DNA from: Ruminococcaceae bacterium UBA6364
GTDB taxonomy: Bacteria > Bacillota > Clostridia > Oscillospirales > Acutalibacteraceae
Length of the DNA stretch: 6,737 nucleotides
Direction: 5' to 3'
NCBI GenBank assembly: GCA_002440045.1
Contig: DJRI01000099.1
Location: 530-7,266, forward strand
Positions within the stretch are counted from its first letter, which is position 1; the number at the start of each line of letters is the position of its first letter. Shown piece by piece: positions 1-6,737 of this stretch. The notes under the pieces were generated by a model. That model searched no databases. It was not told the DNA's origin and saw only the letters and a list, made by a program, of their open reading frames with translations. The position numbers and the translations under genes are program-made.

Positions 1-12
1 CAACCTGCCGCC

Positions 13-82
13 CGCAAAAACGCAAAGCGTTTTTGCGTTATACACCGCGCATTTGCGCGGTTACAATCGCGGCAACGCCGCG
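13..82. repeat. Cluster of three perfect inverted repeats (hairpins)
   Basis: Three perfect stem-loops follow one another. Stem 1 has arms 13-23 (CGCAAAAACGC) and 27-37 with a 3-nt AAA loop. Stem 2 has arms 44-50 (ACCGCGC) and 55-61 with a 4-nt loop. Stem 3 has arms 68-73 (CGCGGC) and 77-82 with a 3-nt loop. The linkers between them are alike (GTTATACA near 37-44, GTTACAAT near 60-67), which suggests a modular unit. None of the stems is followed by a T-run on either strand, so they are not canonical intrinsic terminators, although they lie just downstream of the minus-strand gene ending at 120. A REP- or MITE-like dispersed intergenic element is the best guess. The element may continue beyond the left edge. 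Confidence 0.75.
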
Positions 83-83
83 T

Positions 84-114
84 GCTAAAAGCTAACAGCT
101 AACGGCTAACAGCT
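84..114. repeat. Heptamer tandem repeat (GCTAACA-type, about 4.4 copies)
   Basis: The run reads GCTAAAA, GCTAACA, GCTAACG, GCTAACA, then a partial GCT, giving a 7-bp period with single-base variation at the last or next-to-last positions. It begins one base after the third hairpin and ends 5 bp from the stop codon of the minus-strand gene. Heptamer arrays of this kind resemble the short tandemly repeated repetitive (STRR) sequences known from cyanobacteria. That is an analogy in form only and does not show common origin. Copy number could vary by slippage. Confidence 0.85.
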
Positions 115-119
115 CCCAA

Positions 120-2234
120 TCACACTATTAAAAAGTCCTGCGGCGATATGAGAACGCCCTCTACCTCGGCAACCGATTTTGTATAGTTCACATAAACTAT
201 GCGGTTGTAGTTATAAACAAGCTTGTAAACGCCCGTTTTAATTTCCTCGTGAGACGTAAGCGTCATATCCGTAATCGCCTTTAACGATTTAACCTTTGAA
301 TAATAATTGGCAGTCATTGAAGCATATGTGCCGTAAGCCAGGTTTTCGCACTCTTCATAAGTGAACAAAAACGAGGGCACGCCGCCGTATTCAACCGTTT
401 TTAAAAGAGTGTTCCACGAATCGCCGTTGTTGATATAATCACAACCGTAAATAACAGAGCCGTGAAGAACGGTCTGCAAAAACGGAACGGCGTGAAGTCC
501 GCTTCCGTCAAGCTTTTCATAAGAAGTGGGAACATTGCTTACAACGCTTGCATATTTCATCAGATAAAGCGCGGGGTGCGAAAGCATAAGCTCGCCGCCG
601 GCGCTTAAAGACGAGGCTGTTTTAATTGCGTCCTCCATAGCCTGTTGGCGCGTTTTGTCGCTCTCACTGAAGAGTATAAACGAAATATCGTTTGCCGAAA
701 TGTTGCAGCCGCCCAACTGCGAGGCAATTTTATAAAGCGCCGATGTGTTGTCGCCGAAGCTCGCGGGGTCTGCAAGATTTTTCTTTTCGGAATACGATTT
801 TGTAATCGAATGAATTTCTATATAGGTATTTGCCTTTACAGCTCCGCCGGAAAGGGCGCGCGCGCCCGAGCGTGTTGCAAGAACATCTGCCTCTAAAAAC
901 AGCTTTGAATTTTTATCTTCAGCCGTTTTCAAAAGCTTTGAAAATCCGCTGTTGCCGCCAAGCTCTTTATTTATGCCGCGTGCGGAAACATCTTTTTGCA
1001 AAAGCCCGCCCGAAAGAGCGCCTGTATATCTGAAATACATATTTCTTACACCCTTTGAGCTTAAAAGGGTAAGTATTTCTTCGGACTGCTCACAGTCTGT
1101 AAGAAGCGTTGAGCTTTTGCCGTCGGTAGAGCCGATTGCGGTAATTATAAACGGCAAATCGCCTGTGCTTTCTGACAAAGAGTCTTTGAGATAGCCTTTT
1201 TTTATGAAAAATTCGCGCACGAAAAATGCGGCGTCGTTATATGCGCCCTCGCCCTTTTTGCAAAATCCGAGCACCAAAGACACCTCGCCGTTATAAGAAG
1301 CGCCGAGCTTAACGCTTTTTTCGCCCCTGTAAACGGGTGTGACGGCAAAATCGGAATAAATCATGGTTGTGCCGTCGTTATAAGAGTCGTAGTGCACAGA
1401 AGAAAGAGCGTCGCCGTCGTCAATTATAACCGTTGCAAGCGACGTTTTGTCGCCGAAGGAATAAAACGGAATGAGCGCGCCGCTTTGAAACTCGCCGCCT
1501 GTGCCGACATCGCTGTTATAAACGGGAAATTCAACAAAGCTTTCGCCGTTCGGGCGAGACGAAAGCTCGGCTATACAGCCGCTTCCGTCGGGGATTATAT
1601 AATAGTTATCGGGAAGGTCTTTGTTAACCGCAAAAAGCCCCGGCATAAGCGAAATTTTCTCAATGAAAAAGCCGTCTTTTAAAACAGCGTCTTTTAAATC
1701 CGCACTTATTTTGAAATTGCCGTTTTCAGTCGTGATTTTTAAAGGAATCTTCGCGTCAAAGCCGTTTTCGGGGTCGCTTTCGGCAGCCTCTGCCGATGAG
1801 AAAAGCGTATAAACAAACGTAACCGCATTTTTTGTTTTTTCAATTTCAAACGTGCCGTAATTTATGCTGTTGTCGGTGGAATCGAGAATTATTCCGTTGC
1901 CCTTTTTGTCGGTCAATTCAAGCGTAAGCGCCGCTCCCCTGCCGTATTCGGCGGCTTCGCCCGAAAATGTGTCGAGCGTTTTTTCGGTTGACGCTTCACG
2001 GAAATAAAACGCGCCTGTTTTTTCATCGACCCACAGAGTGTTGCCCGAAATATCAGACAGCATTTCTTTTGCGCCGTCGGCTTTTATCATAAGCTCGTTT
2101 GCGTCATACGCGGGTTTTTCGGGAATGTTTACGGGTCTTAAAAAATACGCCGCCGCGCACGATAAAACCGCAACCGCCGCCGCTGACAGTGCAATTATGC
2201 GTTTTTTCTTTTTTGAAAGGTTGATTTTTTTCAT
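120..2234 (-). CDS. DUF5696-like membrane-anchored/exported protein
   Basis: A 704-residue protein of unknown function that matches the DUF5696 pattern as I remember it from Firmicutes; no search was run. Residues 1-12 are strongly basic (KKINLSKKKKR) and residues 13-32 are hydrophobic, forming a signal anchor or signal peptide. A cysteine at 26 (VLSC) only weakly resembles a lipobox. The N-terminal part (about 40-200) looks beta-rich. Family-like blocks follow: IPDGSG at 214-219, a DDGDALSSV block at 272-280, RYTGALSGG at 402-410, LFLEADVL at 445-452 and VPFLQTVLHG near 583-592, then VEYGGVPSF near 614-622. The C-terminal half probably folds as a TIM-barrel-like, glycosidase-related domain, which is inference. 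In many Firmicutes such genes sit beside carbohydrate ABC transporters; none is visible here. The start ATG is supported by GGATGA at 2239-2244 and a strong promoter upstream. The catalytic role and substrate are unknown. Confidence 0.75.
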   Translation of the reverse strand: MKKINLSKKKKRIIALSAAAVAVLSCAAAYFLRPVNIPEKPAYDANELMIKADGAKEMLSDISGNTLWVDEKTGAFYFREASTEKTLDTFSGEAAEYGRGAALTLELTDKKGNGIILDSTDNSINYGTFEIEKTKNAVTFVYTLFSSAEAAESDPENGFDAKIPLKITTENGNFKISADLKDAVLKDGFFIEKISLMPGLFAVNKDLPDNYYIIPDGSGCIAELSSRPNGESFVEFPVYNSDVGTGGEFQSGALIPFYSFGDKTSLATVIIDDGDALSSVHYDSYNDGTTMIYSDFAVTPVYRGEKSVKLGASYNGEVSLVLGFCKKGEGAYNDAAFFVREFFIKKGYLKDSLSESTGDLPFIITAIGSTDGKSSTLLTDCEQSEEILTLLSSKGVRNMYFRYTGALSGGLLQKDVSARGINKELGGNSGFSKLLKTAEDKNSKLFLEADVLATRSGARALSGGAVKANTYIEIHSITKSYSEKKNLADPASFGDNTSALYKIASQLGGCNISANDISFILFSESDKTRQQAMEDAIKTASSLSAGGELMLSHPALYLMKYASVVSNVPTSYEKLDGSGLHAVPFLQTVLHGSVIYGCDYINNGDSWNTLLKTVEYGGVPSFLFTYEECENLAYGTYASMTANYYSKVKSLKAITDMTLTSHEEIKTGVYKLVYNYNRIVYVNYTKSVAEVEGVLISPQDFLIV

Positions 2235-2238
2235 ATTT

Positions 2239-2244
2239 TCATCC
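2239..2244 (-). promoter_or_regulatory. Ribosome binding site of the DUF5696-like gene
   Basis: On the minus strand GGATGA lies just upstream of the ATG at 2234, with its GGA core 7 nt from the start codon. It supports this ATG as the start and keeps the basic N-terminal tail in the protein. Confidence 0.55.
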
Positions 2245-2281
2245 GTTTCCGATGTGATTTTTATATGCCGATATATCTCTT

Positions 2282-2310
2282 AATATATCACCGCAAGGCG
2301 ATTATGTCAA
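2282..2310 (-). promoter_or_regulatory. Strong sigma-A-type promoter for the DUF5696-like gene
   Basis: On the minus strand the -35 box is a perfect TTGACA (2310-2305). A 17-bp spacer separates it from the -10 box TATATT (2287-2282), one base away from TATAAT. The spacer ends in TGA, giving the TG dinucleotide of an extended -10. Transcription would begin near 2275 and leave a leader of about 40 nt before the ATG. Confidence 0.8.
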
Positions 2311-2323
2311 ACTTATGCTGCCC

Positions 2324-2337
2324 AAAAACGCGTTTTT
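2324..2337. promoter_or_regulatory. Palindrome between divergent promoters (possible operator or UP-like element)
   Basis: AAAAACGCGTTTTT is a perfect 14-bp palindrome without a loop, with further Ts on its right. It lies 13 bp upstream of the -35 box of the minus-strand promoter and about 75 bp upstream of the -35 box of the plus-strand promoter. Its A- and T-tracts could act as an upstream promoter element for the minus-strand gene or as a binding site for a dimeric regulator. The symmetry is directly visible; the role is inferred. Confidence 0.35.
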
Positions 2338-2413
2338 TTCTTAAACAAACTGTTAATTTAATGATAATACGGCGTAAACTTCATACTTTTTAATAAAAAA
2401 ATCGAATTAAGTC

Positions 2414-2442
2414 TTGTAAAATCCGCCGATTTGTTATAGAAT
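2414..2442 (+). promoter_or_regulatory. Promoter for the peptidyl-prolyl isomerase gene
   Basis: TTGTAA (2414-2419), a 17-bp spacer and TAGAAT (2437-2442) form a reasonable sigma-A-type promoter. Start of transcription would be near 2449, leaving a leader of about 65 nt. It is the best match upstream of this gene, but weaker than the divergent promoter on the other strand. An overlapping TATAGA at 2435 gives a 15-bp spacer and fits less well. Confidence 0.55.
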
Positions 2443-2497
2443 GTATAAGTCGTTTCGTGCGCGGACGAGAGTTTCTACGCGTGCGCCAAAATGAAGT

Positions 2498-2504
2498 AAA
2501 GGAT
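2498..2504 (+). promoter_or_regulatory. Ribosome binding site of the peptidyl-prolyl isomerase gene
   Basis: AAAGGAT precedes the ATG at 2514 by about 9-10 nt and supports this start. An ATG at 2491 just upstream is out of frame and is closed after one codon by TAA. Confidence 0.6.
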
Positions 2505-2513
2505 GAATTTTAA

Positions 2514-4205
2514 ATGGCTGATAACGAAATCAAAACCAATGCCGAAATTTATCGCGAGCAACGCAAGGCAAGGCTTGCGAAGGCGGCAAAGAAAAAAAGC
2601 TCGCCCAAGCGCGACAAAGCTGTAAGAATAATTGTTAAAACACTTTGCATTGTTATTGTTGCGGCTCTCGTTTTGTTCGGTGCGGCAAGGGTGCTCACAA
2701 ACGTTTTCTGTGTCCCGCAAAAGACCCTTACGGTTGCCACCTACGACGGCAAAAAGATTAACGCCGCCGAATACAATTATTATTATATGACTCTCTACAA
2801 CAGAATGGCAAGCACCGCCCAGCAGTATGACCAATACTACGGCTCGGGCTACGGCGCAATGCTTACGGGATTTGATTATTCAAAAGACCCCGCAGAGCAG
2901 GAATATAAATCCGACGACGCTCCCGAGGGCGTAAAGACCTGGGCCGACTATTTCAAGGCTATGGCTTCGACCTCCGCATTCTTCTATCAGAGCGTTTATG
3001 CCGACGCAACAAGCGACGAAGCAAAGTCGGCGGGCTTTACTTACTCCGAAGAAGATATGAACAAAGAAATCAACAGCACGCTTGATTCGCTTAAGGAATA
3101 TGCCAAGAACAACGATTTTTCGCTTAACAACTACATCTCACGCGTTTGCGGCGAGGGCCTTAACGAAAAATCTTATACAGCTCTTCTTGAGCGCGACTAC
3201 ATTGTCGGTCAGTACCTCACATGGTATCAGGACAATGAAGGCGACAAGCTCTCGAAAGACGAAGTTACCGCTTATTACAACGAGCACAAGTCCGATTTTG
3301 ACCGTGTAAGCGCGCGTATCTTTACGGTTTCTTATGCCGAAAAGAGCAGCACCGACACAAGCGACGACCCGACTTATACTCATGACGAAGCAAAGGCAAG
3401 AGCAAACGAGTTCCTTTCAAAGATTACCGACGAAAACTCCTTTAAAACTCTTGCACAGCAGTATGCGCCCGACTCCAAAAAGAGCAGTTACTCAGACGAC
3501 AGCGCAACGCTTCTCAGCAATCAGAAAAAATCCGCTGTCTCTGTTACAGAGGTTGCCGATTGGCTCTTTGACGACGCGAGAAAAGTAGGCGACAAAACCG
3601 TTATCGACAGCGAGGATAACGAAACCGTCTATATCGTTTATTTCACAGTTGCGGCTCACCCCGATACATCCGATGCAGGTGTAAGCGTTCGTCACATACT
3701 ATTCCAGGCGGCAACAGAAGACGACGACGGAAATGCACTCAGCACGGAAAAAATAAACGAAAACCTTGCAACGGCAAAGAAAAACGCCGAAGCCGCTCTT
3801 GAAGAGTGGAAAAAGGGCGACGCCACAGAGGATTCTTTTGCGGCTCTTGCCAAAGAGAAAACCGAGGACACCGGCTCCAAAGAAAACGGCGGACTTTACG
3901 AAGATATAAATGTTGACAGCTCATATGTCACCGAGTTCAAGGACTGGGCGCTTGATCCCGCAAGAAAGCCCGGCGATACAGAAATTGTAAAGACAAGCTA
4001 CGGCTATCACGTTATGTACTTTGTTTCAGCTACGGGTGAAGAGAAATGGCAGAGCGATGTTCGCTCTACAATAAGCAGCGACACATATACAAAATATGTT
4101 GAGGGCCTTTATGACAGCATCGAAAAGGATGTTAAAGACAACACCACTCTTATTAACTATTTCTCAAAGAGAACACAGAGCGTAATAAGCTCGTCAAAAT
4201 CATAA
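2514..4205 (+). CDS. Membrane-anchored parvulin-type peptidyl-prolyl isomerase, PrsA/SurA-like
   Basis: A 563-residue foldase predicted to catalyse cis-trans isomerisation of prolyl bonds, or to chaperone proteins, on the outer face of the membrane. Residues 1-37 are cytoplasmic and rich in Lys/Arg; residues 38-60 form one transmembrane helix. A SurA_N-like chaperone region follows, starting with VATYDGKKINAAEYNYYY at 74-91 and running to about 260. Two parvulin-like repeats come next. Repeat 2 (about 389-505) is canonical: RHILF with H394, SKENGG at 455-460, FKDWAL at 475-480, KPGDT at 485-489 and YGYHVMYF with H499. Repeat 1 (about 264-378) aligns at RIF, ADWLFDDARKVGD and VYIVYF but lacks both histidines (I269 and Y373 instead). 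The layout recalls SurA, whose first parvulin domain is inactive. Unlike PrsA it has no lipobox, so it is signal-anchored. It appears monocistronic, with its own promoter and terminator. Parvulin assignment is firm; the client proteins are unknown. Confidence 0.9.
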   Translation: MADNEIKTNAEIYREQRKARLAKAAKKKSSPKRDKAVRIIVKTLCIVIVAALVLFGAARVLTNVFCVPQKTLTVATYDGKKINAAEYNYYYMTLYNRMASTAQQYDQYYGSGYGAMLTGFDYSKDPAEQEYKSDDAPEGVKTWADYFKAMASTSAFFYQSVYADATSDEAKSAGFTYSEEDMNKEINSTLDSLKEYAKNNDFSLNNYISRVCGEGLNEKSYTALLERDYIVGQYLTWYQDNEGDKLSKDEVTAYYNEHKSDFDRVSARIFTVSYAEKSSTDTSDDPTYTHDEAKARANEFLSKITDENSFKTLAQQYAPDSKKSSYSDDSATLLSNQKKSAVSVTEVADWLFDDARKVGDKTVIDSEDNETVYIVYFTVAAHPDTSDAGVSVRHILFQAATEDDDGNALSTEKINENLATAKKNAEAALEEWKKGDATEDSFAALAKEKTEDTGSKENGGLYEDINVDSSYVTEFKDWALDPARKPGDTEIVKTSYGYHVMYFVSATGEEKWQSDVRSTISSDTYTKYVEGLYDSIEKDVKDNTTLINYFSKRTQSVISSSKS

Positions 4206-4219
4206 TTAAAAAGCAAATT

Positions 4220-4254
4220 GACGGCACGGAAAATTTTCCGTGCCGTCGTTTTTT
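4220..4254 (+). terminator. Intrinsic terminator of the isomerase gene, possibly bidirectional
   Basis: A perfect 28-bp palindrome (arms GACGGCACGGAAAA at 4220-4233 and its complement at 4234-4247) is followed by GTTTTTT at 4248-4254, 14 nt after the isomerase stop codon. Allowing a loop inside AAAATTTT, the GC-rich stem is about 10-12 bp. Read on the minus strand the same hairpin is followed by AATTTGCTTTTT, an imperfect T-run. It is the only hairpin I see in the 77-bp gap to atpC, so it probably also stops the ATP synthase transcript. Confidence 0.92.
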
Positions 4255-4282
4255 ATGCATTGATTTTCGGTTTATAGTTTTA

Positions 4283-4708
4283 TTACCCATTAAATTTTGA
4301 GTGATTTTTTACCCTGAGCATAGCCGTAATACGTCTGAGGGCAATCTCGGCGCTTTGATGTTCAAGAAGGCTTTCGGCGTTTCTTAACTGCTCGGTTTCA
4401 CGCTCGTATTCGGCTTTTGCACGCGCTTCGTCAATATCCTCGGGCCACTCGCAGCTGTGCGCAAAAAGCAAAACCTCATCGGGGCGCACTTCAACAAAGC
4501 CCTCGGAATTAAAGGCGTTTTTCCACTCGCCGTTTATTTTCATTTTAATTTCGCCCGAAGCCACTGCGGCAGTCATCGGGTAATGCCCGGCAAGTATGCC
4601 AAGCTCCCCGTCGAACGAGTCAAGCACAACGCTTTCAACCTCGCCTGAAAAAAACTGCTTTTCGGGAGTAAAAATTTCAAGTTTAAAGCTTGCCGTAACA
4701 CTCACCAC
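4283..4708 (-). CDS. atpC: F-type ATP synthase epsilon subunit
   Basis: A 141-residue subunit of the F1 central stalk. It binds gamma, couples the stalk to the c-ring and can inhibit ATP hydrolysis. The N-terminal beta-sandwich spans about 8-88 and starts with FKLEIFTPEKQFFSG. It carries the family motif GELGILAGHYPM at 34-45. A helical hairpin follows at about 92-135. The helix begins with IDEARA (92-97), which fits the I/L-D-x-x-R-A ATP-binding motif known from Bacillus epsilon subunits. The start is GTG at 4708, three bases after the atpD stop. A second GTG at 4705 is an equally possible start. No clear Shine-Dalgarno sequence is visible, so translation is probably coupled to atpD. It is the last gene of the operon, and its length is normal. 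Confidence 0.95.
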   Translation of the reverse strand: MVSVTASFKLEIFTPEKQFFSGEVESVVLDSFDGELGILAGHYPMTAAVASGEIKMKINGEWKNAFNSEGFVEVRPDEVLLFAHSCEWPEDIDEARAKAEYERETEQLRNAESLLEHQSAEIALRRITAMLRVKNHSKFNG

Positions 4709-4711
4709 CCG

Positions 4712-6737
<2,026 letters not shown>

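Noticed and set aside
13..82. Hairpin cluster as an intrinsic terminator for the minus-strand gene, or as a CRISPR array
   Set aside because: No T-run follows any stem on the minus strand. The stems differ in sequence and the linkers are only about 6 nt, so there are no repeat-spacer units.
645..896. Plus-strand open frames opposite the DUF5696-like gene, here and at 952-1194 and 1392-1682
   Set aside because: All are antisense to a continuous 704-codon gene that has a good start, ribosome binding site and promoter. The predicted peptides are Cys/Arg-rich with no recognisable domains.
2145..2165. Lipobox (VLSC, Cys 26) in the DUF5696-like protein
   Set aside because: Leu at -2 is unfavourable and the hydrophobic stretch continues past the cysteine, so a signal anchor or ordinary signal peptide is more likely. 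Lipidation is not excluded.
2456..2486. Two copies of CGTGCGC (2456-2462 and 2480-2486) in the isomerase leader as a regulatory repeat or riboswitch
   Set aside because: The copies are only 7 bp, the possible hairpin at 2450-2468 relies on G-U pairs, and no known riboswitch core is seen.
2475..2834. Open frame on the minus strand (119 codons) across the start of the isomerase gene
   Set aside because: It lies antisense to a well-supported gene and its promoter region, has no recognisable domain or ribosome binding site, and its composition fits a shadow of the real frame.

Overview
The window looks like chromosomal DNA from an anaerobic Firmicute of the class Clostridia, probably an Oscillospirales/Ruminococcaceae-like gut organism. 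That placement is an inference. It rests on the mid-range base composition, AAAGGA/GGGAGG-type ribosome binding sites, sigma-A-like promoters, an F-type ATP synthase in the usual bacterial gene order, a DUF5696-type envelope protein and a Clostridia-style membrane-anchored parvulin foldase. No 16S or other marker is present to fix the lineage.

Layout. Positions 1-119 are non-coding: three perfect hairpins in a row, then a run of heptamer repeats (GCTAACA-type) ending a few bases from the stop codon of the first gene. Positions 120-2234 (minus strand) encode a 704-residue membrane-anchored or secreted DUF5696-like protein. Positions 2235-2513 are a divergent intergenic region. It holds a near-consensus promoter for the DUF5696 gene, an A/T-flanked palindrome and a promoter for the plus-strand gene. 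Positions 2514-4205 (plus) encode a 563-residue membrane-anchored peptidyl-prolyl isomerase with two parvulin-like repeats, ending in a very clear intrinsic terminator (4220-4254). From 4283 to the right edge, the minus strand carries the distal end of an ATP synthase operon: atpG (5' end cut off by the window), atpD and atpC. It converges on the isomerase gene and may share its terminator.

How the parts relate. The three atp genes encode the rotary core of F1-ATPase: the gamma shaft, the catalytic beta subunit and the regulatory epsilon subunit. The isomerase and the DUF5696 protein are both predicted to act outside the cytoplasmic membrane and are transcribed divergently. The sequence does not show that they share a pathway.

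I see no clear undescribed multi-gene system. The items most worth a second look are the compound hairpin-plus-heptamer repeat at the left edge, the SurA-like tandem parvulin layout with a degenerate first domain, and the DUF5696 gene with no visible sugar-transport partner.
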